Shown here in pieces: positions 18,113 to 27,127 of a stretch of DNA of 64,000 bases. The notes beneath the pieces are model-generated. The model did not search any database. It was not told the origin of the DNA and saw only the letters and a program-made list of their open reading frames with translations. Source of the stretch: Micromonospora sonchi (GTDB lineage: Bacteria; Actinomycetota; Actinomycetes; Mycobacteriales; Micromonosporaceae). Position 1 is the stretch's first letter; every line of letters starts with the position of its first letter. The position numbers and the translations under genes were made by a program. The stretch covers positions 62,001-126,000 of the forward strand of contig NZ_BMNB01000011.1 of assembly GCF_014646235.1 (NCBI RefSeq). Reading direction: 5' to 3'.

Positions 18113-18934
18113 GTGTCGGCGCACAAGGCGGCGGTGGTGGGCAAGCCGATCGCGCACTCGCTCTCCCCGGTGATCCACAATGCCGGCTACGCCGCCGCCG
18201 GGTTGACCGGGTGGTCGTACACCCGGATCGAGTGCGCGGCGGAGGAGTTGGCGGGCCTGGTCGCGGGCCTGGGGCCGGAGTGGGCCGGGTTGTCGGTGAC
18301 CATGCCGAGCAAGGAGGCGGCGCTCGCGGTTGCCGCCGAGGTCTCGCCGGTCGCCGCCGCGGTGGGTGCGGCCAACACGTTGGTACGCCGCCCCGACGGT
18401 TCCTGGTACGCCGACAACACCGACGTCTCCGGCATGGTCGAGGTGCTGACCGAGGCGGGCGTACGCTCCGGTGCCACGGTGACCGTGCTGGGCGCGGGCG
18501 GCACCGCGCGGGCGGCGCTGGCGGCGGCGGCCCGGCTGCACGCATCGGCGGTGGCCGTGGTGGCTCGCCGACCGGCGGCGGTCGCCGAGCTGGCCCCGGT
18601 GGCCGGCCGGCTGGGGCTGGCCATGACCGCCGCCGGCTGGTCCGAGGCGTCGACGCGAGCCGAGGCCGACGTGGTGATCTCCACGGTGCCGAAGGGCGCC
18701 GCTGACGACCTTGCGGACACGGTGTGCTGGCGGCCGGGCACCGTGCTCTTCGACGCGATCTACGACCCCTGGCCGACCCCGCTGGCCGCCGCGGCGGGCG
18801 CGGCCGGCTGCCGCATCGTTTCCGGCCTGGACCTGCTGCTGGCCCAGGCGATCGGCCAGTTCGAACAGTTCACCGGCGTCGCCGCCCCCCGCCCCGCCAT
18901 GTCCGCCGCCCTCGCCGCCGCCCGCGCCGGCTGA
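18113..18934 (+). CDS. aroE: Shikimate dehydrogenase
   Basis: 273 residues; reduces 3-dehydroshikimate to shikimate with NADPH, the fourth step to chorismate. GTG 18113 is preferred because GGGGAGGA lies 9 bases upstream; TTG 18107 and TTG 18074 are possible. Substrate domain: VVGKPIAHSLSPVIHN, and VTMPSKEAA with the catalytic Lys. GAANTLV and DNTDVSGM follow, then the NADP loop LGAGGTARAAL. The other pathway genes start 21 kb downstream (aroC), so the usual aroE-aroC neighbourhood is interrupted. Confidence 0.95.
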   Translation: MSAHKAAVVGKPIAHSLSPVIHNAGYAAAGLTGWSYTRIECAAEELAGLVAGLGPEWAGLSVTMPSKEAALAVAAEVSPVAAAVGAANTLVRRPDGSWYADNTDVSGMVEVLTEAGVRSGATVTVLGAGGTARAALAAAARLHASAVAVVARRPAAVAELAPVAGRLGLAMTAAGWSEASTRAEADVVISTVPKGAADDLADTVCWRPGTVLFDAIYDPWPTPLAAAAGAAGCRIVSGLDLLLAQAIGQFEQFTGVAAPRPAMSAALAAARAG

Positions 18935-19290
18935 CCCAGTTCGGATCGAGCGGTCGTCCGCGCGGATGCGCTGCTGAAGCGTGTCTCCGGGAGACCCCTT
19001 CTATGCCGACCTGGAAGCCGACCAGCGCCAGTCAGCTGTCCGTCCTGGTCATGAGCCGGGCAGCGGACGCGCCATCGCCGCACCAAGCCGAACGCTGGCG
19101 GCGACGCGCTGCGGGCGGCCGATCCGAGATCTTGGACAGTTGCCGTTAGCAGCTAACGGAAACTGTCCAAGATTGACACTTAGATCGCCGTTTCGCCGTA
19201 ATGGTGGTGTCCCGACCGCTTGGACACGGCCGTACCGACGAAACGGAGTCGATCCGCCTCGGCCCTATCGCCGCCCTATTGCCGGTCGCT
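18935..19290. other. Gene-free 356-bp stretch after aroE
   Basis: No convincing gene. It marks the left edge of the accessory region between aroE and aroC. The only clear structure is the long hairpin at 19129-19173. Short frames such as 19003-19149 lack a ribosome-binding site and recognisable sequence and are not called. Confidence 0.6.
19129..19173. repeat. Near-perfect 22-bp hairpin (ATCTTGGACAGTT arms)
   Basis: Arms 19129-19150 and 19152-19173 pair over 22 bp with one mismatch and a 1-base loop, in effect a cruciform-capable palindrome. It belongs to the same class of long intergenic hairpins as those at 3063, 3876, 41986, 42357, 56378 and 57634. Confidence 0.8.
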
Positions 19291-19641
19291 TCATCGGGGC
19301 TCGAAATTGGTGTGGCGGGACCAGGCGAGGAATCGGGTGAAGAGGGCGGCCGGGTCGGGGGCGTCGTGTGGGTTGAGGTGGTAGAGGTCGCGCATGGCCT
19401 CGTACATCAAGCCGGCGAGGTAGATCGACAAGCCGGCCAGATTGCCGTCGTACTCCACCCTCAGCAGCAGTCGAGCCTCGCCGCAGGGCCAGGGCTGCCC
19501 GTCGGCCCGGCAGCACCACATCGGCCGCATCGGGGTGTGCGGCAACCCGCCACCGGTGACGTGCGGACGATCGGGGTGAGGGCCGCGCTTCGGTGGCGAC
19601 AGCCGGTTGGTGATCACCGCTGGCCTATACACACCCGCCAT
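19291..19641 (-). CDS. Conserved hypothetical protein of the XRE/DUF397 neighbourhood
   Basis: 116 residues, minus strand. ATG 19641 has GGAGG six bases upstream. The middle part MRPMWCCRADGQPWPCGEARLLL and the end LNPHDAPDPAALFTRFLAW resemble, from memory, a widespread actinobacterial protein encoded divergently next to XRE-DUF5753 regulators. The three cysteines in the WCCRADGQPWPC block could bind a metal, but this is not shown. Function unknown. It is transcribed away from the regulator across a 233-base divergent gap. Confidence 0.72.
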   Translation of the reverse strand: MAGVYRPAVITNRLSPPKRGPHPDRPHVTGGGLPHTPMRPMWCCRADGQPWPCGEARLLLRVEYDGNLAGLSIYLAGLMYEAMRDLYHLNPHDAPDPAALFTRFLAWSRHTNFEPR

Positions 19642-19874
19642 GGTTGGCCTCCATTCCGCATCTGGATGGGGTCGCCCGTGCACGGGGGAAGTTCGCGGGC
19701 GACCCCGATGCAGGAACCACCCCGTCCCTTCCTGGATAGGAGCGGCTCCGCTGCGTGACAGTTTGGATAGAACGCCCTACTGTCGGTAGGCGCGCACGGC
19801 ATCCGCGCATGCACCAGGGGTAACTGGGCGTAACTGGCGAATCGTCGAGCGGAAACGGGCAGGAGTGAGGATCG

Positions 19875-20693
19875 ATGGGCAGCGCTGTCGATTACGTCCG
19901 CGAGGAACTGCGGCTGCTGCGAGTGCATCTCAGGTTGAGTCAGGACGACTTCGGTCGCGGCATCGGCTATTCCGGGTCGCACGTCAGCTCGGTCGAGACC
20001 GGTGGTCGACCACCCACCAGGGATTACATGGTCTCCGTCGACCGTGCCCACGACCCGGCCTTCGATGCGGAAGCTGGGGAGGGACGCTTCACCCGGATGC
20101 TGCGGGAACTGTCGAAACTGGAGCAGACGCCCGCCTGGCTGCGTGAGTGGATCGAGCTGGAACGCGAGGCAGCGCTCCTGCGCTGGTACGAACCGGCGTT
20201 CGTCCCCGGTCTTCTTCAAACGGAGACGTATGCGCGAGGCATGATGAACAACGGCCTGCTCCTTCCGGGCCAGATCGATCAGATGGTGGCGTCCCGGCTG
20301 GATCGGCAGGCGATCCTTACCCGCGACGTGCCGGTACCGCTGGTGGCGATCATCGATGTGATGGTGCTCCGCCGGCCGGTCAATCAGCAGCCCGACATCA
20401 TGCGGGAACAGCTCGAACACCTGGTCAAGATGTCCGAGCTGCCGCACGTCCAGATACTCGTGGTGCCCGAGGAGGCGGGGATTTACCCTGGCTTGCAGGG
20501 CGGCTTCATCGTGGCGACCCTCGGCGACGGCTCGCTGGTGGCACACCTCGATCACCAGGTGCGCGCGCAGGTGGTCAGCCAGACCGATGACCTTGCTACC
20601 CTCCAGCGGACGTGGGAGGCGGTCCGAAGTGAAGCACTCCCGCGCCGGCAGTCACTCGAGCTGATCAAGGAAGTGGCGCAGACATGGACATGA
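19875..20693 (+). CDS. XRE-family helix-turn-helix regulator with DUF5753 domain
   Basis: 272 residues. The N-terminal HTH (about 9-70) includes LRLSQDDFGRGIGYSGSHVSSVE, a canonical XRE helix-turn-helix. The DUF5753 region (about 85-265) includes YEPAFVPGLLQTETYAR and PHVQILVVPEEAGIYPGL. Such proteins are numerous in sporulating actinomycetes and pair with small DUF397 proteins encoded downstream; BldB/WhiJ-like systems are the studied relatives. ATG 19875 is preceded by AGGAGTGAGGA. The 3' end overlaps the DUF397 gene by 10 bases. Confidence 0.92.
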   Translation: MGSAVDYVREELRLLRVHLRLSQDDFGRGIGYSGSHVSSVETGGRPPTRDYMVSVDRAHDPAFDAEAGEGRFTRMLRELSKLEQTPAWLREWIELEREAALLRWYEPAFVPGLLQTETYARGMMNNGLLLPGQIDQMVASRLDRQAILTRDVPVPLVAIIDVMVLRRPVNQQPDIMREQLEHLVKMSELPHVQILVVPEEAGIYPGLQGGFIVATLGDGSLVAHLDHQVRAQVVSQTDDLATLQRTWEAVRSEALPRRQSLELIKEVAQTWT

Positions 20694-20884
20694 CCGGGGC
20701 CAGTTGGCGCACGTCGACCTACTCGGGCACCAACGGCGGATCCTGTGTCGAGGTTGCCGACAATCTGCCCGGCGCGGTGCTGGTGCGCGACACCAAGGAC
20801 CGGGACGGCGGCACCCTTGCGTTCACGCCAGGCTCCTGGCAGTCCTTCGTCGACCTGGCGAAGCGGATCGCTCCGACGAGCTGA
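20684..20884 (+). CDS. DUF397 protein, partner of the upstream XRE regulator
   Basis: 66 residues. It has the DUF397 hallmarks: W-R-T-S-x-Y-S-G (SWRTSTYSGTNGGSCVEVA), VLVRDTKDRDGGTLAF and PGSWQSFVD. It overlaps the regulator gene by 10 bases and must be co-translated. Members of this family act as small binding partners or antagonists of the linked XRE protein in developmental control (family knowledge). Confidence 0.92.
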   Translation: MDMTGASWRTSTYSGTNGGSCVEVADNLPGAVLVRDTKDRDGGTLAFTPGSWQSFVDLAKRIAPTS

Positions 20885-20896
20885 CCCGCACTGGCG

Positions 20897-21976
20897 GTGA
20901 GAGCGGGCCCTCGGCGTACCGCCATGGTCCTCGGCATCCTGGGCGCGGTGTTCAGGGTGGCGGTCGTGGGCTTGGTGGCGCTGCTTGCGGCCGACGCCGC
21001 GCCCGGCCGTCCGCTGGCCGGGTCGGACGGCTCGGGGCGGTGCGGGAGGGTCTCGGCGAAGCTGGTTCCGTCGTGCGGCGCCTGGTGGGGGATCTACTCG
21101 CCGACCGACCCTGCGACCTGGGACCACGGCCGGGCGGTGACCGACGTGGAGGCGCAGGTCGGGCGGCGCTTCGACATCGTCCGCCGCTACCACGACTTCT
21201 CCGACGTCGGCAGCAACGGCGCCTTTCCGGACGCCTACCAGCAGCGGCTGATGCGCGACGGGCGGATCATGTTCTTCGCCTGGGAGACCCGGATCTTCTC
21301 CTCCGGTGCCGTGTTGACCTGGCGGGACGTCCACAGTGGCCGGTACGACGCGACGATCGACGCGGTCGCCGGGCGGATCCGGGCCGCCGGGGTGCCGGTC
21401 TTCCTCGGCTTCGACCACGAGCCGGAGGACGAGCCGGCCAAGGGGAGCGACGCGGACTTCGTCCGGGCCTGGCGGCACGTGCACGACCGGTTCGCCGCGG
21501 CCGGGGTCCGCAACGCGGTCTGGGTCTGGACGGTGATGGGCTGGTCCGGCCACTACCACCGGTACGCCGGGCTCTACCCCGGTGACCGCTACGTGGACTG
21601 GGTGGCCTGGGATCCGTACAACTTCCACGTCTGCACCGGCAGCCCGGTCTGGAAAAGCCCGAGCGACACCATCGGCCCGTTCTATCGCTGGTTGGACGAG
21701 CGCGGCATCGGTGCGGGCAAGCCGCGCATGCTGACCGAGTTCGGCACGAACTTCGACGCCGGTGACCCGAGCGCCAAGCGGCGCTGGTTGGAGCAGTTCC
21801 CGGCGGCGTTGCGCGCCCACCCCAAGATCAAGGCGGCGATCTACTTCAACTCGCCGGGCGTGACCCGGACGACGAGCACCTGCGACATGACCATGAACCA
21901 CGACGCGTCGGCGCTGGCCGGGTTCACCGCCGCCGGGCGCGACGGCTACCTGCGTCAGCCCACGAGAGGGCGCTGA
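20897..21976 (+). CDS. Secreted or membrane-tethered GH26-like glycoside hydrolase
   Basis: 359 residues from GTG 20897 (ATG 20924 is the alternative). An N-terminal hydrophobic segment (AVFRVAVVGLVALLAADAA) exports the enzyme. The barrel shows the clan GH-A pairs: acid/base Glu175 in GFDHEPED and nucleophile Glu281 in MLTEFGTN, with WVAWDPYN between. This fits GH26 (mannanase/lichenase-like). It begins 12 bases after the DUF397 stop and precedes the polysaccharide cluster. It may trim or release the polymer made by the downstream genes, a common arrangement (inference). Confidence 0.82.
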   Translation: MRAGPRRTAMVLGILGAVFRVAVVGLVALLAADAAPGRPLAGSDGSGRCGRVSAKLVPSCGAWWGIYSPTDPATWDHGRAVTDVEAQVGRRFDIVRRYHDFSDVGSNGAFPDAYQQRLMRDGRIMFFAWETRIFSSGAVLTWRDVHSGRYDATIDAVAGRIRAAGVPVFLGFDHEPEDEPAKGSDADFVRAWRHVHDRFAAAGVRNAVWVWTVMGWSGHYHRYAGLYPGDRYVDWVAWDPYNFHVCTGSPVWKSPSDTIGPFYRWLDERGIGAGKPRMLTEFGTNFDAGDPSAKRRWLEQFPAALRAHPKIKAAIYFNSPGVTRTTSTCDMTMNHDASALAGFTAAGRDGYLRQPTRGR

Positions 21977-22121
21977 CCGGGTGCGCAACGTGGACCGGAT
22001 GGAGAAGTCGACCCGCCCCGCTGTCTGATTCCGGATCCGCTAAACGGCCAATCGGCTGATATCGCCCTCCGTTGCCGACGGGGGACGCTACGTGAATCGT
22101 AGTCCACTCTGGAGGCGTAGC

Positions 22122-24110
22122 GTGCCCAGAATCTCCTTCCCGTGGCGTCCGGCCCGGTTCCGAGCCGGACTGATCGCGGTGGTGACCGTGGCGGCCGTGC
22201 TGGCCGTGTCCGCCGCGACGGCCACGGCGGCCGTGGTGCCGGTGCCGACGCCGGGCACGCTGGTGTCGACGGATCCGGCCAACCACACCCCGCACGCCCG
22301 CGACGGTGAGGCCCGCGCCTTCGCGCAGGTGGGCGAGGTGGTCTTCGTCGGCGGCAGCTTCACCCAGATCCGGCAGACCGCCAGCTCGCCGTGGGTCGCC
22401 CGGGCCTACCTGTTCGCGTACCACCGCTCCACCGGGGCGATCTCCACGACCTTCCTGCCGGTGCTGGACGGCGCGGTCAACGCGCTCGTCGCCGGGCCCG
22501 GTGGGACGTTGATCGTCGGCGGGGCGTTCAAGAACGTCAACGGCGTCGCCCGGCGCAACCTGGTGGCGCTCGATCCCGCCACCGGCGCGACCGTCGCCAG
22601 TTGGGTCGGCCGCTCGGACGGCGGGATGATCCGCGACATGGTGCTGCACCAGAACCACCTCTACCTGGCCGGTGCCTTCAACTGGATCAACGGCACCGCC
22701 CACTCCGGGCTGGCCCGGCTCAACGCCACGACCGGCGACGTCGACCCGACCTTCACTGTCGACGCGACCGTCGGCCGGCACGGCACCGGGTCGTACGCCT
22801 GGGCCATCGACATCACCCCGGACGGCCGTACCCTGGTCGCCGGGGGCAACTTCCAGTACGTCGGCGGCCTGTCCCGCAACCAGCTGGCGCTCATCTCCCT
22901 CACCGGGACGCCGAGCGTGATCGACTGGAGCAGTGACAAATTCGTGCCGCCGTGCGCGGCCCCGGAGACGTTCACACACTACGTGCAGGACGTCCGCTTC
23001 GGCGGGGACGGCAGTTGGTTCGTGGTCGGCACCAACGGCGGCGCCGGCTGGCCGGCGGCGTACTGCGACGTGCTGGTCCGCTTCGAGACCGCCGCCCGCG
23101 GCGCCAACCAGCTCGGCACCTGGGTCAACTACACCGGCAACGACACGATCACCTCGGTGGAGGTGGCGGACAACGTCATCTACCTCGGCGGGCACTTCCG
23201 CTGGCTGAACAACCCCAACGCCAGCGACGCGGCCGGTCCGGGCGCCGTCGACCGGCTCGGCATCGCCGCGGTCACCCCGGCCACCGGCATGCCGGTGAAC
23301 TGGAACCCCGGCCGCCGGGGCGGTAGCTCGCTGCCGGCGGGCGCCAGCAACTGGGGCTCCCAGGTGCCGGTGCTCTGGCGGGGCAGCGACGGCCTCTACT
23401 TCGGGCACAACTCCGACGGGATGGGCAACGAGTACCACGGCCGGCTCGGTGTCTTCCCCCTGGCCGGCGGGCGCGGCGTGGTGCTGCGGAACCCACCCAC
23501 CGCGACCACCGGTCACCTCTACCTGAGCGTCGGCGAGGGACGGCTCGCGAAGGTGCCGTTCAACGGTACGACTCTCGGCGCCGCCACCACCGTCAGCCAG
23601 CCGAACTACACGCAGGCGGGGGCCACCTGGCGGGTGGACGACCGGATCTACTGGTCGCACCGGGTGGCGGGCACGCCGACCGGTAGTCGGATCGACATCT
23701 CGATGTTCAACGGTGGTGACATCGGGGTCCCGTGGGAGTCCTCCGGCTACAACGACTGGTTCAACCCGGCCCAGCTGACCGGCGCCTTCTATCTCGACGG
23801 GCGCCTCTACTACACCCGCAGCGGCGCGAACCAGCTGTATTACCGCTACTTCGAGCCGGACGGCAACTACCTCGGCGCCACCGAGTTCAGCCTGCCCACC
23901 ACCGGCGTCACCTGGTCGTCGGTGCGGGGCATGGCCTGGGTCGGCGGGCGGATCGTCCACGGCGGCGCCGACGGTTCGCTACGCAGCGTCCCCTTCGACC
24001 CGACCGCGGCACCGGCGGCGGTGGTGAACGGTACGCAGAGCACGGTACTCAGCACCGGGAGTTCGGGGTTAAGCTGGTCCACCCCATCGATGTTTTTCTC
24101 GGTGCAGTGA
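22122..24110 (+). CDS. Secreted repeat protein (delta-60-like beta-propeller)
   Basis: 662 residues. GTG 22122 was chosen because GGAGG lies 6 bases upstream; GTG 22092 lacks one. The signal peptide is RAGLIAVVTVAAVLAVSAATATA. The first half has repeated blades of the form (V/L)xGGxF: VGGSFTQI, VGGAFKNVNG, LAGAFNWING, AGGNFQYVGG and LGGHFRW, spaced about 40-60 residues, the pattern of delta-60/propeller-like repeats. The C-terminal part has further WRVDDRIYW and MAWVGGRI strands. No catalytic motif is seen. It probably binds carbohydrate or protein at the surface and sits just before the polysaccharide genes. Confidence 0.8.
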   Translation: MPRISFPWRPARFRAGLIAVVTVAAVLAVSAATATAAVVPVPTPGTLVSTDPANHTPHARDGEARAFAQVGEVVFVGGSFTQIRQTASSPWVARAYLFAYHRSTGAISTTFLPVLDGAVNALVAGPGGTLIVGGAFKNVNGVARRNLVALDPATGATVASWVGRSDGGMIRDMVLHQNHLYLAGAFNWINGTAHSGLARLNATTGDVDPTFTVDATVGRHGTGSYAWAIDITPDGRTLVAGGNFQYVGGLSRNQLALISLTGTPSVIDWSSDKFVPPCAAPETFTHYVQDVRFGGDGSWFVVGTNGGAGWPAAYCDVLVRFETAARGANQLGTWVNYTGNDTITSVEVADNVIYLGGHFRWLNNPNASDAAGPGAVDRLGIAAVTPATGMPVNWNPGRRGGSSLPAGASNWGSQVPVLWRGSDGLYFGHNSDGMGNEYHGRLGVFPLAGGRGVVLRNPPTATTGHLYLSVGEGRLAKVPFNGTTLGAATTVSQPNYTQAGATWRVDDRIYWSHRVAGTPTGSRIDISMFNGGDIGVPWESSGYNDWFNPAQLTGAFYLDGRLYYTRSGANQLYYRYFEPDGNYLGATEFSLPTTGVTWSSVRGMAWVGGRIVHGGADGSLRSVPFDPTAAPAAVVNGTQSTVLSTGSSGLSWSTPSMFFSVQ

Positions 24111-24160
24111 GCAGCGTCGGAGACCTCCGCACCGGAAGACCTGACCGACGGTGAAGCCGG

Positions 24161-25774
24161 ATGACTGACCCCTCGCACGGCCCCTGGCCCGCTGGCCCGC
24201 CCGCCGTCGAGGGGGCGTCGGAGCGGACGCTGACCCTGGGCGACCTGCTCCGCGTACCGCTGCAGCGGATCGGACTGGTGGCGGCGACCGCCGCGGTGGG
24301 CCTCGTCGTGGCGCTCGGATATCTGTTCCTGATGCCCGGCCGGTACACCGCGAGCGCGGTGGTGGCGGTCCGTCCGGTCGTCACCGACGCCTTCAGCCCC
24401 AGCGGGGCCGCCGCCGACCGGGCGGTGAACATGAACGTGGAGAGCGGCATCGCCACCGGAACCGAGGTGGTACGCCGGCTGGCCGAGCGCAGCGGGCAGG
24501 ACCAACGGGACGTGCGGGACGCCCTCGACGTCGAGGTGCCGACCGGCGGACAGATCCTGCGCTTCTCCTACCGGGCGAGTTCGCTGGACGAGGCGGTGCG
24601 CAGCGTCAACCTGGCCGCTGAGTCCTATCTGGACATCCGCCGGACGATGTACGAGCGGCAGCGCACCGAGATGCTCCGCTCGTACGACGAGAGCATCGCC
24701 AAGGTGGCCGCGCAGCAGGCGGCGGTGCGCAAGCGGATGGCCAACGCCGGCTCGGGCGGCAACGAGGCGGCGGCGGCCGAACTCACCGGGATCAACAATC
24801 AGCTGACCCAACTGAACTCCGCGCGTACCGAGATCGCCGCGGTGGACGTCAACCCGGGCTGGGTCACCCGGGCCGCCGAGCCGGCGATGGCTTCCTCCGG
24901 CGGCGGCCGGCAGGCGCTGTTCCTGCTGGCCGGTCTGCTCGGCGGAGCGCTCGTCGGCGGGGTGCTCGCGTACGCCTGGGAATCGGTGGACCGGCGGATC
25001 CGCTCCGTCGACGACGCCCGGCGGGTGAGCGGTCTGACCCTGCTCGGCACGGTCCGTGGCCGGGGCGGCATCGCCGGCCGTCGAAGCCCGGACGACGCCG
25101 ACGTCAGATACGTCGCCATGGCGATCGCGGAGCGGATCCACCAGCCGGCCCGGGTCACCCTGCTGAGCGCGCAGGAGGATCCCACCCCGATCACCGCCCG
25201 GCTGGCCGTCGCGCTCGCGGTCGCCGGTCGGGAGGTCTTCGTCGCCGACGACAGCGGTCGTCTGGACCGCCTCCGCGACGCGGTGCTCGCCGACCGGGAG
25301 CGGCTGCCGGCGTACGTGGACCCGACGCGGCAGCCCCTGCCGAGACCGCGCCCGCCGACCGACGCCGACCCGATCACCGAACGGATCCAGGCCGTGCGTC
25401 GCCGCCCGTCGCCCCACCCGATCGGTACGCGTACCCCGGCCGACCCGGACGCCACCCTCACCCTGCCCAAGGCGGCGACCGCCGAGGGCGGGCCGAACGG
25501 CCGGGCCGCCCGTGACGACGGGCTCCGGGTGGGCGCCGGACGGATCCTGCTCGGCACGTTCCGGCACGGGGCCCGCCACCCGCTGCTGCTGTTCAACGCG
25601 CCGCCGGCCGAGTCCGACGAGCGGGGAGTCGCGGCCGCCCGCCAGGGCAGCGCGGTGGTGGTGGTGGAACGGGACCGGACCCGACAGCGCGAACTGCGCC
25701 GGCTGGTCGAGCGACTGCGGGCCGCCGGGGTGAACACGCTGGGCATGGTGCTGACCCGCGACGGGCGGGGCTGA
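24161..25774 (+). CDS. Wzz/CapA-like chain-length protein fused to a degenerate tyrosine-kinase ATPase domain
   Basis: 537 residues. Membrane helix 1 (IGLVAATAAVGLVVALGYLF) and helix 2 (ALFLLAGLLGGALVGGVLAY) flank a Wzz-type extracytoplasmic domain with a coiled coil around residues 150-225. The C-terminal part aligns with CpsD/BY-kinases (RVTLLSAQ, then LAVALAVAGREVFVADD). The Walker A position reads EDPTPIT instead of GEGKST, the Walker A' aspartates are displaced, and no tyrosine-rich tail exists. The domain should therefore not hydrolyse ATP. It sets polymer length in Wzy pathways by family analogy. It is the first gene of the cluster, followed 3 bases later by the polymerase. Confidence 0.82.
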   Translation: MTDPSHGPWPAGPPAVEGASERTLTLGDLLRVPLQRIGLVAATAAVGLVVALGYLFLMPGRYTASAVVAVRPVVTDAFSPSGAAADRAVNMNVESGIATGTEVVRRLAERSGQDQRDVRDALDVEVPTGGQILRFSYRASSLDEAVRSVNLAAESYLDIRRTMYERQRTEMLRSYDESIAKVAAQQAAVRKRMANAGSGGNEAAAAELTGINNQLTQLNSARTEIAAVDVNPGWVTRAAEPAMASSGGGRQALFLLAGLLGGALVGGVLAYAWESVDRRIRSVDDARRVSGLTLLGTVRGRGGIAGRRSPDDADVRYVAMAIAERIHQPARVTLLSAQEDPTPITARLAVALAVAGREVFVADDSGRLDRLRDAVLADRERLPAYVDPTRQPLPRPRPPTDADPITERIQAVRRRPSPHPIGTRTPADPDATLTLPKAATAEGGPNGRAARDDGLRVGAGRILLGTFRHGARHPLLLFNAPPAESDERGVAAARQGSAVVVVERDRTRQRELRRLVERLRAAGVNTLGMVLTRDGRG

Positions 25775-25777
25775 TCC

Positions 25778-27127
25778 GTGCCCGTCACCCGCGCGCCGGC
25801 GGCGACCGACCCGGCCGGCGACGGGTGGCCGGATCCCCCGCGCCCCGAGCCGCCCGCTGCGGTGCCCCGGCTGCCCGGCTGGCCGCTGATGCTGATGTTC
25901 GGCCTGGTGCCGCTCTGGTGGTTGCTCGGCGCCTTCTACCTCGGCTGGTCGCTGCTCGGCGCGCTGCTGTTCGCGATGCTGCTGGTGCGGGGGCGCGTAC
26001 CGCTGCCGCCGGCCACCGGGCTCTGGCTGCTCTTCCTGGCGCTCGTCGTGATCAGCGCCACCCGCCTGCCGGCACCGGCCGCGCTGGCCCCGTTCGGACT
26101 GCGGCTGGGCTTCTACGTCACCGCCCTGGTGGTCGGCGTCTACGTGTACACCCGGGCCCGGGAGACCGCCGACCTCGCGCAGGTGCTCGTGCCGCTCTGC
26201 GTGTTCTGGTTCGGTCTGGTCGCGCTGGGTTGGCTGGGCGTGCTGGCGCCGCGGTTGGCCCTCACCACCCCGGTGGAGCTGCTGCTGCCCACCGGGCTGG
26301 CCGACAACGACTACCTCCGTGACCTGGTGCACGTCACGGCCTCCGAGTACAGCCTGCGGGCAGCGGATCCGGTCTACCGGCCGGCGGCGCCCTTCCCGTA
26401 CACCAACAACTACGGCAGCGCGTACGCGATGACGCTGCCCTGCGCGGTGGCGTTCACCATGCTGCGCCGGCGGGGTGCGCTGCGCTGGGCGGTGCTGGCG
26501 TCACTGCCGCTGTCGCTGGCACCGGCCTTCCTCACCCTGAACCGGGTGATGTTCGCCAGCCTCGGGGTGGGCCTTGCGGTGCTCGGCGTCCGGGCCGCGC
26601 TGCGCGGCAACGTGCGGGTGGGTTTCTCCGTGCTGGGCGTGCTGTGCGCGGCGCTGCTCACCGCCCTGTTCATTCCGGTCGCCACGTTGATCGGTGACCG
26701 GGTCGCGGCCAGCGACACCAACGCCGACCGGTTCGCGCTCTACGCCGAGGTGGTGCGCCGGATCGGCCACTCACCGTGGCTCGGTTACGGCGCGCCGGTC
26801 AGCGCGGACACCGTCGCCGCGCAGGTGCCGGTCGGCACCCAGGGCCAGCTCTGGATGGTGCTGTTCAGCCATGGCGTACCGGCGCTGGTCTGCTTCCTCG
26901 CCTGGTTCGTGGCGGCCACCGTGATCTGCGCCCGCGCCTCCTGCGCCGCCGGGCAGTGGCTCGCCGTGGTGCCGGTGATCTGCCTGGCGCAGCTTCCGTT
27001 CTACGGGATGGCGAGCCCGACCATCTCCGTGGCCTGCTTCGCCGTGGCCCTGTCGATGGCGCTCGTCGCGCGCCAGGCAGCGGCACGCCGGCGTACGCGC
27101 ACCGACGCGGTGGCGGTGCCCGGATGA
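25778..27127 (+). CDS. O-antigen polymerase/ligase-like membrane protein (Wzy type)
   Basis: 449 residues, about 10-12 membrane helices. The long extracytoplasmic loop (about 175-205, with AADPVYRPAAPFPYTNNYGS) and the short signature SPWLGYGAPVS near the C-terminus are typical of Wzy/WaaL-family proteins. It should join repeat units on the outer face of the membrane. GTG 25778 follows the previous stop by 3 bases. Its stop overlaps the flippase ATG (ATGA). Confidence 0.82.
   Translation: MPVTRAPAATDPAGDGWPDPPRPEPPAAVPRLPGWPLMLMFGLVPLWWLLGAFYLGWSLLGALLFAMLLVRGRVPLPPATGLWLLFLALVVISATRLPAPAALAPFGLRLGFYVTALVVGVYVYTRARETADLAQVLVPLCVFWFGLVALGWLGVLAPRLALTTPVELLLPTGLADNDYLRDLVHVTASEYSLRAADPVYRPAAPFPYTNNYGSAYAMTLPCAVAFTMLRRRGALRWAVLASLPLSLAPAFLTLNRVMFASLGVGLAVLGVRAALRGNVRVGFSVLGVLCAALLTALFIPVATLIGDRVAASDTNADRFALYAEVVRRIGHSPWLGYGAPVSADTVAAQVPVGTQGQLWMVLFSHGVPALVCFLAWFVAATVICARASCAAGQWLAVVPVICLAQLPFYGMASPTISVACFAVALSMALVARQAAARRRTRTDAVAVPG

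Noticed and set aside
19003..19149. Short frame MPTWKPTSASQLSVLV after aroE
   Set aside because: No ribosome-binding site, no family resemblance, and it runs into the long hairpin.
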